DNA from: Candidatus Gallacutalibacter pullistercoris
GTDB lineage: Bacteria; Bacillota; Clostridia; Oscillospirales; Acutalibacteraceae
Reading direction: 5' to 3'
DNA length: 35,712 nt
NCBI GenBank assembly: GCA_018710915.1
Contig: DVIY01000162.1
Location: 1-35,712, forward strand
In this document: piece after piece, positions 8,619 to 17,447 of the stretch
Position numbering within the stretch: position 1 is the first letter of the stretch
Layout of the letters: every line of letters begins with the position of its first letter
The notes under the pieces: model-generated
The model's database searches: none
Seen by the model: only the letters and a program-made list of their open reading frames with translations
What the model was told of the DNA's origin: nothing
Program-made: the position numbers and the translations under genes

Positions 8619-9565
8619 AACTGAATCTGATCCTCCCCATTTTCGGGAATGACCTTTTCCATGGCGGCAATCGCCACTTCAATCATACTGTCATCCGGCT
8701 CTTTGGTGGTGATACGCTGTACCCACAGGCCCGGCGCGGCAATGATGCGGGTCAGCCAATTATCACGGCGCCCACAAAGGCGAATCAGCTCATATCCCAG
8801 CCCCATGACCAGCGGGATGCACAGAAGCTTGACGGCTGTGCGCAGGAACGGGTTGGTAAAGGGGATGAAAAATCCGATAACGATGCCCAGCCCCAGCATG
8901 ATGACCATAAAGCTGGTGCCGCAGCGGGGATGAAAACGCCCGTGGCGGCGCACATTTTCAACGGTCAATTCTTCATGGTTTTCATAGCAGAAAATGGTTT
9001 TATGCTCTGCGCCGTGATATTGGAAAGTCCGGTGCAGGTCCGGCTGCAAATCACACAGCGCCACATAGCCGATAAAGATGGCAATGCGCATAACGCCTTC
9101 AATCAGCGAGCGCCAGCCTTCGATTCCATCACCAACCCCCAGTTTCATCAGATTGACCAGCCAGGTGGGCAGCACAAAAAACAGCGCCACTGCCAGCACC
9201 AGCCCCAGCACCATGGCAATGCCCATAATGACATTCATAATCTTTTCGCCAAACACGCGATCCAGCCATTTTTCAAACCGGGAAGGTTCTTCTTCCTCCA
9301 TTCCCTCCATGGATTTTTCCGCAGATTCATTCAAAGCGCTGAACCCGATTCGCAGGGAATCGATCATCGCCGCCGTACCGCGGATGATAGGCAGTCCCAG
9401 AATGGGATATTTATCTTTCAGGTTTTCGGTGGGGCGTTCGCTCACATCAATGGTTTTATCCGGCTTCCGAACACCGATTGCCGTGACTTTCGGGCCCCGC
9501 ATCATAATGCCCTCCATCAGCGCCTGACCGCCGATAGAGGTAATCATCTTCGTTTTTTCTGCCAT
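8615..9565 (-). CDS. DUF1385 domain-containing membrane protein (YqhQ-like)
   Basis: MAEKTKMITSIGGQALMEGIMMRGPKVTAIGVRKPDKTI... FQYHGAEHKTIFCYENHEELTVENVRRHGRFHPRCGTSFMV; overlaps the prmC start. Confidence 0.9.
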   Translation of the reverse strand: MAEKTKMITSIGGQALMEGIMMRGPKVTAIGVRKPDKTIDVSERPTENLKDKYPILGLPIIRGTAAMIDSLRIGFSALNESAEKSMEGMEEEEPSRFEKWLDRVFGEKIMNVIMGIAMVLGLVLAVALFFVLPTWLVNLMKLGVGDGIEGWRSLIEGVMRIAIFIGYVALCDLQPDLHRTFQYHGAEHKTIFCYENHEELTVENVRRHGRFHPRCGTSFMVIMLGLGIVIGFFIPFTNPFLRTAVKLLCIPLVMGLGYELIRLCGRRDNWLTRIIAAPGLWVQRITTKEPDDSMIEVAIAAMEKVIPENGEDQIQL

Positions 9566-9597
9566 AGGAACTTCCTTTCAAGCTATGGTTTTTTTCT

Positions 9598-11019
9598 TTA
9601 TATCTCTTCCTGCTGTTTATCCAGCACGGGAATGGTAATCGTAACGGCTGTACCGACATTTTCATGGCTTTCAATATCCAGCTGGCCGCCGTGCAGCTTC
9701 ATGATTTCGTCAGCCAGTGCAAGGCCAATACCGGAACCGCGAACCGTCTGGTTGGCTTTATAGAACTTCTTTTTGACATTGGGCAGGTGTTCTGCCGGGA
9801 TGCCGCAGCCATTATCGCTGATAACCACCCGGATAAACCCGTCCTGTTCGCTGACGGTTACCTGGATGGTGCCGCCTTTGGAGGTATACTTCAGCGCATT
9901 ATCGATAATATTTACGAACACCTGACGCAGGCGGTTGATATCGCCCAGCACAGGGGAGAGCATAGCCGGCTCTTCATAGAGCAGGTACTTATCCTCGGCT
10001 TTGGCGCGGTCACTGAACATATACACTGCCTCGCCAAGCTCTGCCAGCAAATCGATTTTTTCCATCATCAGCGTCATGCGGCCATTCTGCATGCGCGAAA
10101 AGTCCAGCAGCTCTTCCACCAGCCCCGAAAGCCGCTCGCTTTCGCGTATAATCACACTCATGCCTTTTTCATAAGTGCCGGGGTCCATTCCGCCGCTTTG
10201 CAGCGTTTCAGCCCACCCTTTAATGGCGGTCAGCGGTGTGCGCAGTTCATGTGAAACCGAAGAAATAAATTCATTCTTCATTTTTTCAGCCGCACCCAAC
10301 TCCACCGCCATATCGTTGATGGTATCGCACAGCTGGCCGATTTCATCATTGTTGACCTTTTTGATGCGCGCATTAAAATCGCCCTGTGCAATCCGTTTGG
10401 CGGTTGCACCAATCTGCCGCACCGGCGACACAATGGAATTCATGAAATACAGGTTTGAAAATATGATAAAAGCAATAATCAGCAGGCCGCCCAGCGCCAG
10501 AAAGCCCACTACCAGCAAAATCTGCTGATTGGCCTTTTCCATAGAGACAACATAGCGAAGTGCCCCGGCAACGCCTCCGTTTGAATTCCGGATGATTTTG
10601 GTAACCGCCATCACTTTTTCTCCGCTGTTCAAGCTTCCCACCCAGACGCCAAAACTGGATTCATCCTGCAAAGCTGTCTGATAGTCCGGCATAGGCTGGC
10701 TGTTATCGGGTGCAAATCCGGTAGACGTGATGAATACTTTCCCGCTCAAGTTGATCCCCATCACTTCCATTTCGTTTTTGGCGGTAAAGTTTTCAATATA
10801 ATCCCGCACACTTCCAAAAAAATCCTGGGTTGCCTGGTTGGAATAGCTGGAAAACAGGTTGCCCGCCTCTTCACTGCGGCCTTTCAGCTGTGACTGGATG
10901 GAATTGTACACATACTGCTGCATCATCACCGACAGGATTACCACCAGCATAACCAGCACAAGCACGATAACTGTCAGGCTATTGGCAATCCATCTGCGGG
11001 TAATTCCGCGTACTGCCAT
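9598..11019 (-). CDS. Sensor histidine kinase (HAMP, HisKA, HATPase)
   Basis: N-terminal TM plus extracytoplasmic domain; HAMP; H-box FISSVSHELRTPLTAIKGWAETLQ; GSGIGLALADEIMKLHGG. Confidence 0.94.
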   Translation of the reverse strand: MAVRGITRRWIANSLTVIVLVLVMLVVILSVMMQQYVYNSIQSQLKGRSEEAGNLFSSYSNQATQDFFGSVRDYIENFTAKNEMEVMGINLSGKVFITSTGFAPDNSQPMPDYQTALQDESSFGVWVGSLNSGEKVMAVTKIIRNSNGGVAGALRYVVSMEKANQQILLVVGFLALGGLLIIAFIIFSNLYFMNSIVSPVRQIGATAKRIAQGDFNARIKKVNNDEIGQLCDTINDMAVELGAAEKMKNEFISSVSHELRTPLTAIKGWAETLQSGGMDPGTYEKGMSVIIRESERLSGLVEELLDFSRMQNGRMTLMMEKIDLLAELGEAVYMFSDRAKAEDKYLLYEEPAMLSPVLGDINRLRQVFVNIIDNALKYTSKGGTIQVTVSEQDGFIRVVISDNGCGIPAEHLPNVKKKFYKANQTVRGSGIGLALADEIMKLHGGQLDIESHENVGTAVTITIPVLDKQQEEI

Positions 11020-11052
11020 TTTCTGATGCCTCCTCCTCTCTTTTACCCGGCC

Positions 11053-11760
11053 TTATTTCTGTTCCCAGCGGTATCCAAGCCCCCACACCGTCACGATATA
11101 GTGCGGGTTTGAGGGTTCTTCTTCAATCTTCATGCGCAGGCGGCGGATGTTGACATCCACGATTTTTTCTTCCCCCACATAATTGGCGCCCCAGACGTGC
11201 TTGAGAATCGCAGAACGGTCAAGCGCTACTCCCGGATTGGAAAAGAAATATTCCATAATCTGGAATTCTACCTGTGTCAGTTCAATGGGCTTGCCGTTTT
11301 TCATCAGCGAACGGTTGCGCAGATTCAGCGTAAACTCACCCGAAACAATCTGCTCTTTAAAATTGTTTTCGGTGCGTACTGCCGCCAGCGCTACCCGGCG
11401 GTAAATCGCATCGACACGCGCAACCAGCTCAGAGGGGCTGAACGGCTTTGTAACATAATCATCTGCGCCCATCATCAGGCCGGAAACCTTATCCATCTCC
11501 TGCGTTTTGGCGGTCAGCAATATAATGCCGATGGTCCCGTTTTTCTGGCGAAGCGTCTTGCACACCGCCAGGCCGTCATACTTGCCGGGCATCATGATAT
11601 CCAGCACGGCGACATCGATATCTCCGCCTTCGCGTTCGTAAATCTCCAGTGCTTCCTCGCCGTTAGACGCCTCGTATGTATCGTATCCTGCCCGCTTGAG
11701 ATTGATGACCACAAATTCGCGGATGACCTGCTCGTCTTCCGCAACCAGTATTTTTTTCAT
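11053..11760 (-). CDS. OmpR/PhoB-family response regulator
   Basis: MKKILVAEDEQVIREFVVINLKRAGYDTYEA..., receiver DIMMPG, winged-helix output GYRWEQK. Confidence 0.95.
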   Translation of the reverse strand: MKKILVAEDEQVIREFVVINLKRAGYDTYEASNGEEALEIYEREGGDIDVAVLDIMMPGKYDGLAVCKTLRQKNGTIGIILLTAKTQEMDKVSGLMMGADDYVTKPFSPSELVARVDAIYRRVALAAVRTENNFKEQIVSGEFTLNLRNRSLMKNGKPIELTQVEFQIMEYFFSNPGVALDRSAILKHVWGANYVGEEKIVDVNIRRLRMKIEEEPSNPHYIVTVWGLGYRWEQK

Positions 11761-11784
11761 CGCAAGCCTTTCCTTTCTTTTCTC

Positions 11785-13149
11785 TTATTCTGTATACAGG
11801 AAATAGAAGCTGTTCTGCACTTCTTTAACCGACGGAGCAAGCTCATGGCCCGCTTCTGGAATCGTCGCCGCATAAATCAGGCCGCCCCGCTCCGCAATCT
11901 CTGTAAAACCGCTGCTTCCTGCTTCCCATTCTTCAGCAGTAAAAACCTGAATTTTCAGTACCGCTGCGCCAACTGCGCCAGTACCATTCCCTTCCTCCGG
12001 CAGCCACTCATAAAAAGTCGTACAATGCGTAGCAGTATCGCTTCGGCAGGTAATCCTGTCACGCCACGATTCGGGGAAGAGGTACCAGAACCCGTCATTG
12101 CTGTTGATTACCGTACTCATGGTACGGATTGGTGTTTTTGATTCCACATCGAACTGATTCCAGTTAATCAAATATGCCGCCGGGTCTTTCGACGCGTTTT
12201 CATTTCCCGGCAAAACATTCACAATCGGGAACTCGATAATACTATCATTATCGATATCCCGTGAAGGATACGCCACAGCAGCATTCCGGCTGGTAATATT
12301 AAGCGTCTGGGATTTTCCAGATGCACCCGAATAGGGCGCCTCCAGCGTCTGTTTTTCCTCATTCCAGTAAATAATCTGGGTAATCATACTGTTGTCTGCC
12401 CGAATCCCATCCAACAGGATTCCTGTTGTCCCTGGCGAAATAAAGCCCGCAGAAATTTGAGAGTACTGCAAAACCGAAGAATCCAGTGCGGCAGCTTCTA
12501 TAATGCGAAGCGAGCCTTCTGAAAGACGGACAAGCTGTGCGACTGCTTCACTGGTATCTGAAGCCAGTGTGACGACGCACAATTCATCCTGTACGTCATC
12601 TACCAGATTGGTGACCGCCATTTCCCCATAGCTCTGTTCCATGGGAATTTCGAGGATTCCTCCCTGCGTATAATCATACACACAGGCCGAACTGCTGTTC
12701 ATGGTAGAACTGCCCCATCCAACGACCGCTTCCGTACAGCCATCATCGTCTAAGTCTGCAAAGCATACGCGGTCTACCTGTACTGCGGTATTGGTAAAGC
12801 TTCGCAAAATCTTCCAGCCGTTTTTTTCAGAAACCAAAAAAGAAACCGTCGTTCCGCCGCTTCCATCCACCGATTCATACAGGGCAATCGCATCTTCCTT
12901 GTGGTCCCCTGTAAAATCCTTTGTAATGATTGCAGAGCGATATTCCCCCTTACGAGGGTACCGAAAGGTAACCTCTTCACCAGCGGTATCAATCAACAGG
13001 CTGTGAATCTCGCCTCGTTCGCCTTCCTCTTTCGGGGGGCTCATCAACGCTTTGGAATCCAGGCCAATTACTGTACAGCCTGAAAACAGCGTTATACATG
13101 CCAGCATCATGGCAACCGACGCGCATATGGCCGCGCCGTATTTTTTCAT
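11785..13149 (-). CDS. Lipoprotein, FG-GAP/VCBS-like repeats likely
   Basis: MKKYGAAICASVAMMLACITLFSGC lipobox. Internal D-x-D-x-D repeats: TKDFTGDHKEDAIALYE, FADLDDDGCTEAVVGWG, SRDIDNDSIIEFPI. Start 13149 rather than 13215. Confidence 0.8.
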   Translation of the reverse strand: MKKYGAAICASVAMMLACITLFSGCTVIGLDSKALMSPPKEEGERGEIHSLLIDTAGEEVTFRYPRKGEYRSAIITKDFTGDHKEDAIALYESVDGSGGTTVSFLVSEKNGWKILRSFTNTAVQVDRVCFADLDDDGCTEAVVGWGSSTMNSSSACVYDYTQGGILEIPMEQSYGEMAVTNLVDDVQDELCVVTLASDTSEAVAQLVRLSEGSLRIIEAAALDSSVLQYSQISAGFISPGTTGILLDGIRADNSMITQIIYWNEEKQTLEAPYSGASGKSQTLNITSRNAAVAYPSRDIDNDSIIEFPIVNVLPGNENASKDPAAYLINWNQFDVESKTPIRTMSTVINSNDGFWYLFPESWRDRITCRSDTATHCTTFYEWLPEEGNGTGAVGAAVLKIQVFTAEEWEAGSSGFTEIAERGGLIYAATIPEAGHELAPSVKEVQNSFYFLYTE

Positions 13150-13308
13150 AGGATTCCATCCCTTTCTTTCATATTTATTCTTTCTGCACACTATTTTGGC
13201 GTGCTTATTCTTCACTTTACATATTCTTTTTTATTATATCATTTTTAACATCAAAAAAACAGTCACAATCCTGTAATCCCTGTAATTTATTCCCCGGGAA
13301 AAAGCAAA

Positions 13309-13339
13309 CCGCCGTCCTCATAAAACAAGGACGGCGGCT
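13309..13339 (-). terminator. Intrinsic terminator of the 13344-13754 gene
   Basis: Minus strand CCGCCGTCCT tgttttatg AGGACGGCGG TTTGCTTTTT. Confidence 0.75.
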
Positions 13340-13343
13340 GATG

Positions 13344-13754
13344 TCAGACGCGCTTGATAAACTGGGCATGGCACCGCTGGCAGGTAACCTGGATTTTCCC
13401 GCGGCCCTTTGGTGCGCGAAGGCGCAGGCCGCAGCTGGGGCATTTAAAATATTTATACTGCTTTCTCTGCTGGAATTTGGTTCTCTGGAAAGAAAACCAC
13501 TGCGCAACCGGATGCCACAAACGCAAAAACTGTTGGTTTTCCTTCTGGCGTGCAGCAAGGTTACGGGAAAAAATACGAAACAGCGTCCAAAAATACACCA
13601 GATAAGACACAAAAATCAGCGGCCAGAAAAACAGCTGTGCAATTACAGAAAGAAGTATGCCGAAAATCAGGCCGGCCAATGCCAGCTGGTCTGTACCGTT
13701 GCGGCCCATCATCCAATATTGAAACTTCTGTAAAAACCGGTAAACCAAAACCAA
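13344..13754 (-). CDS. Small membrane protein with C-terminal zinc ribbon
   Basis: Two TM segments, then KYFKCPSCGLRLRAPKGRGKIQVTCQRCHAQF; probable TTG start after AAAGGAG. Confidence 0.75.
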   Translation of the reverse strand: MVLVYRFLQKFQYWMMGRNGTDQLALAGLIFGILLSVIAQLFFWPLIFVSYLVYFWTLFRIFSRNLAARQKENQQFLRLWHPVAQWFSFQRTKFQQRKQYKYFKCPSCGLRLRAPKGRGKIQVTCQRCHAQFIKRV

Positions 13755-13898
13755 ACGGCTCCTTTCGTTGTGGGAAACGGGATCCCCTTTGGAATCCCGT
13801 TACTTTTCTAAGAGAAATTATAGCGTTTTCCTCTGTAAAACACAACGGAAAGTAAAATCATTTCAAACTAAATTTACAGAAAAGCCGCAATTTGATTT

Positions 13899-16064
13899 TC
13901 AATTCAAGGCGATTTTCGGCGCACCTTTCATGGTCAGGGAAATTCTTCCCTTTTTGCTGTCCACTGACAGCACCCACACGGTGACGATATCGCCTACCTT
14001 GAGCACCTCGCCCGGGTGCTTGATGAATTTATTGCAGATCTGGGAGATATGCACCAGCCCATCCTGGTGCACGCCGATATCCACAAACGCGCCGAAGTCA
14101 ATGACGTTCCGCACGGTGCCTTTCAGCTCCATACCGGGTTTTAAGTCCTCCATCTTCATCACGTCGGTGCGGAGCATGGGGGCGGGCAGTTCATCACGGG
14201 GGTCACGTCCGGGCTGAAGCAGCTCCTTGACAATGTCCCGCAGGGTGGGCTCGCCGATGCCCAGTTTTTCCGCCGCGGCAGAGAATCCCATCCCCTCCAC
14301 CTTTTCGCGCAGGCCGGGAAACTCCGCTTTGCCCTTTACACTGTAGCCCGCCATTTCCAGCAGCGCTTTTGCCGCGTCATAGGATTCCGGGTGGACGGCG
14401 GTATGGTCCAGCACATTGGCACTTTCGCTGACCCGCAAAAATCCTGCGCACTGTTCAAAGGCTTTCGGCCCCAGCTTGGGCACTTTTTTCAATTCTGCCC
14501 GGGAGTGGAACGCACCGTTTTCCTCCCTGTAGGTGACGATGTTTTTGGAAACCGCTGCGGAAATGCCCGCTACTTTTTCCAGCAGTGACGGGGAAGCGGT
14601 GTTTAAATCCACGCCCACACTGTTCACGCAGTCTTCTACCACGCCGCCCAGTGCTTCCGTCAGCCGTTTCTGGGGCATATCGTGCTGGTACTGTCCCACG
14701 CCGATAGCCTTGGGGTCGATTTTGACCAGCTCCGCCAGCGGGTCTTGCAGCCGACGGGCAATGGAAACCGCGCTGCGGAGGGTCAAATCAAACTGAGGGA
14801 ACTCCTGCGCCGCCAGCTTGGAGGCGGAATAGACCGAAGCGCCCGCTTCGCTGACCACCATGTAAGAAACTTTCCGGCCTTTCAGGGAGGAAATCAGCCC
14901 GGCGGTAAAGATCTCCGTTTCCTTGGAGGCAGTGCCGTTGCCGATGGCAATGATTTCCGCGTTGTGCTCTTCAATCAGCCGGGTCAAAAACTCCTTGGCT
15001 TGCTCTTTCTGGTGCTGGGAATGGGTGATGTAAATTACGCCGGTATCCAACACCCGGCCGGTAGCGTCTACGACGGCCACCTTACAGCCAGTACGGTAGC
15101 CGGGGTCCAGACCGATAGCGGTTTTCCCCTTTACCGGCGGCTGCATCAGCAGCTGGCGCAGGTTTACGGCAAACACCTTGATAGCGGCTTCGTCTGCCTC
15201 CTCGGTGAGGGAAGAGCGCAGCTCCCGTTCAATGGCCGGGAAAATCAGACGGGAATAAGCGTCTTGTGCCGCTTCGCGCACCGTTTCAGTGCAGGGGGAA
15301 CCCTCTTTTACTGCGGTGTTTTCCACAATCCGCACGCCCCGGTCGTCTTCCAGCTGGATGGATACCTTCAAAAAACCTTCGCGCTCACCCCGGTCAATCG
15401 CCAGCACGCGATGGCCTGCCAGCGCTTTGATAGGCTGGCTGAAATCGTAGTAGGGCTCATAGACAGATTCTTCGTCCTTTTTGGCGGCCTTGGAAACCAG
15501 CAGTCCGTTGGCCTGGGTCACCACACGCAGACGGCGGCGGATGGAAGCGTCATCAGAGAGCTGTTCCGCGATGATATCCCGGGCGCCTGCCAGCGCATCT
15601 TCTGCGGTTTCCACGCACTTTTCCGGATTTACATAGGCTGCGGCCAGTTCCAGCGGGTCGGGGGAGTTCCGCTTCTGTTCCAAAATGGTTTTGGCAAGGG
15701 GTTCCAGCCCTTTTTCTTTGGCCACGGAAGCACGGGTTTTGCGCTTGGGACGGTAGGGGCGATAAATATCGTCGATTTCCGAGAGAGTGGCGGCCTTGTC
15801 CAGTGCAGCGCTGATTTCAGGCGTCAGCGCATCCAAACCGGCAATGAGGGTACGCACCTCTTCCCGGCGTTTTTCCAGATTCCGTAGAGCTTCCAGCTTT
15901 TCAGAAAGGGCGCGGATGGTCTGGTCATCCAGGGAGCCGTGAGCCTCTTTGCGGTATCGAGCGATAAAAGGGATGGTGTTGCCTTCATCGAGAAGCTGGG
16001 TGACCTTTTCTACCTGCCAGTTTTGCAGATTGAATTGAGAAGCCAGAACGGGCGTAAAATCCAT
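13899..16064 (-). CDS. tex: Tex-family transcription accessory / RNA-binding protein (S1 domain)
   Basis: RPKRKTRASVAKEKGLEPLA, GLDPGYRTGCKVAVVD, C-terminal S1 domain LKGTVRNVIDFGAFVDIGVHQDGLVHISQI. Start 16064 (GGAAAGG SD) rather than 16202. Confidence 0.95.
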   Translation of the reverse strand: MDFTPVLASQFNLQNWQVEKVTQLLDEGNTIPFIARYRKEAHGSLDDQTIRALSEKLEALRNLEKRREEVRTLIAGLDALTPEISAALDKAATLSEIDDIYRPYRPKRKTRASVAKEKGLEPLAKTILEQKRNSPDPLELAAAYVNPEKCVETAEDALAGARDIIAEQLSDDASIRRRLRVVTQANGLLVSKAAKKDEESVYEPYYDFSQPIKALAGHRVLAIDRGEREGFLKVSIQLEDDRGVRIVENTAVKEGSPCTETVREAAQDAYSRLIFPAIERELRSSLTEEADEAAIKVFAVNLRQLLMQPPVKGKTAIGLDPGYRTGCKVAVVDATGRVLDTGVIYITHSQHQKEQAKEFLTRLIEEHNAEIIAIGNGTASKETEIFTAGLISSLKGRKVSYMVVSEAGASVYSASKLAAQEFPQFDLTLRSAVSIARRLQDPLAELVKIDPKAIGVGQYQHDMPQKRLTEALGGVVEDCVNSVGVDLNTASPSLLEKVAGISAAVSKNIVTYREENGAFHSRAELKKVPKLGPKAFEQCAGFLRVSESANVLDHTAVHPESYDAAKALLEMAGYSVKGKAEFPGLREKVEGMGFSAAAEKLGIGEPTLRDIVKELLQPGRDPRDELPAPMLRTDVMKMEDLKPGMELKGTVRNVIDFGAFVDIGVHQDGLVHISQICNKFIKHPGEVLKVGDIVTVWVLSVDSKKGRISLTMKGAPKIALN

Positions 16065-16099
16065 AAAAAAACATCCTTTCCAAAATTCAGTGCGCGTGG

Positions 16100-16275
16100 A
16101 GACAGCCAAAAATTTGCAGAAGCTGACCCGCGACGCAAAAATTTTCGTCCAAGTCTTCGCTACCGCTACGGTCGGCGCCTTGTTTGTGTGCCACTGGCAC
16201 ACAGCGCCCTTTTATAAAAGGTGGCGAGGGGGCAAGGGGGCGAGAAGCCCCCCAAACAGGCGAAGCCTGCATGAT
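16100..16275 (-). repeat. Divergent third relative of the structured repeat (copy C)
   Basis: Minus strand AAAGGGCGCTGTGTGCCAGTGGCACACAAACAAGGCGCCGACCG resembles copy A AAGGGGTGTTGTTTGCCAGTGGCAAACGTTGAACACCGACCG. Core 16170-16212; outer limits uncertain. Confidence 0.6.
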
Positions 16276-16402
16276 AAAAAACTGAAGGTTCCCACCAAAC
16301 AGCAAGAGCTGCCAAGGGCAGCGCGAGCAAACAGAGCGCTAAGCCGAAAAATACACATATCCCAAAAGCTGCCAAACGCAGACAAATACGTTCTACGATT
16401 TA

Positions 16403-17164
16403 TTACCCAATCATTTTTACTGCCCACTCCACTGCCATACAAATGCCGATAATCACCGGCTGATGGACGATATACAGAATCAGTGCGTGACGGCCCATCC
16501 AGGCAAGGGGCGGAATACGGGAAGGGTACATCCAGCGGGGGAATTTTCCCTGCGCCGCCCAGCGCCCCGCAAAGGTCCCTGCCGAAAACACAAAGGCCCA
16601 GGGCAGCAGGGGAAAATAATCCGAAGAGAAAAATTCCGCATTGTGAAATCCCAACGGCGCCAGCCAGTTGGTCTGGTACAGCGTGTCCGGCAGAGGGATT
16701 CCAAAAGCAAAAATCCCGGAGGAAACCTGCATGGTGCAAAGATACAACACGATACTTATCCCAAGACCCACCCAAAGGTTCAGTTTTTCCTGCAATGGAC
16801 GCAGCAGCCCGAAGAGGATCATACAAACAGAGAGAAAATGGAGGATTCCAAATACAATTACCTGGGCCGGAACCGCCAAAAAGGTGACGATACTCACCAA
16901 CACCGCAATGCCCAGAAGCTTTATGCCCCGCAGCAGGTTCGAGTGGGACAGGTTGGAGGAAATGCCGGAAATGAAGATAAACAGCCCAGCAAAAAACGGC
17001 TCTGCCGGCATGAAAAAACGCAGCAGCGCCATGCCCCAATCCAACCCAAACAAAACCGCCAGAGAATAGAACCCGTGGTAAAAAATCATACAAAGAACGG
17101 CAAATCCCCGGATTTCATCCAGAAGATGAATCCTCTTCCGGGGAGAAGTTGTCATGTTTTCCAA
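16403..17164 (-). CDS. Heparan-alpha-glucosaminide N-acetyltransferase-like (DUF1624) membrane acyltransferase
   Basis: MENMTTSPRKRIHLLDEIRGFAVLCMIFYHGFYSL...FFAGLFIFISGISSNLSHSNLLRGIKLL..., multiple TM. Confidence 0.8.
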   Translation of the reverse strand: MENMTTSPRKRIHLLDEIRGFAVLCMIFYHGFYSLAVLFGLDWGMALLRFFMPAEPFFAGLFIFISGISSNLSHSNLLRGIKLLGIAVLVSIVTFLAVPAQVIVFGILHFLSVCMILFGLLRPLQEKLNLWVGLGISIVLYLCTMQVSSGIFAFGIPLPDTLYQTNWLAPLGFHNAEFFSSDYFPLLPWAFVFSAGTFAGRWAAQGKFPRWMYPSRIPPLAWMGRHALILYIVHQPVIIGICMAVEWAVKMIG

Positions 17165-17447
17165 AAAAGCACCCGCTTTCCTTTCCGCACTTCTTACGGC
17201 GCGGAAACTGTGGTATACTGAATCCGGCCTGTCCGCCGGAATTTCATTATAACATGGTAAAGAACAGCTTTCAACGCGGGCTTTGTCAGTTTTTGCCCTA
17301 TCCTATTTCCTATGGAACCATCATTTTTGATGGGCAAAAGAGACGTATTTTTTCTTGTTTTCAAATAAGTTTTATATTACAATGATATTATATTTTGAAT
17401 CCAGGAAAAGTGCGGTACGCCTTTTTCTTGAGATGGGAGATGAAAAA

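Noticed and set aside
10244-10260. Second parS-like string (GTTCATGTGAAACC)
   Set aside because: It encodes the invariant kinase H-box (SVSHELR) and lacks the full palindrome; explained by coding constraint.
14682-15887. 401-aa plus-strand ORF antisense to tex
   Set aside because: Shadow ORF; the tex frame carries conserved motifs throughout.
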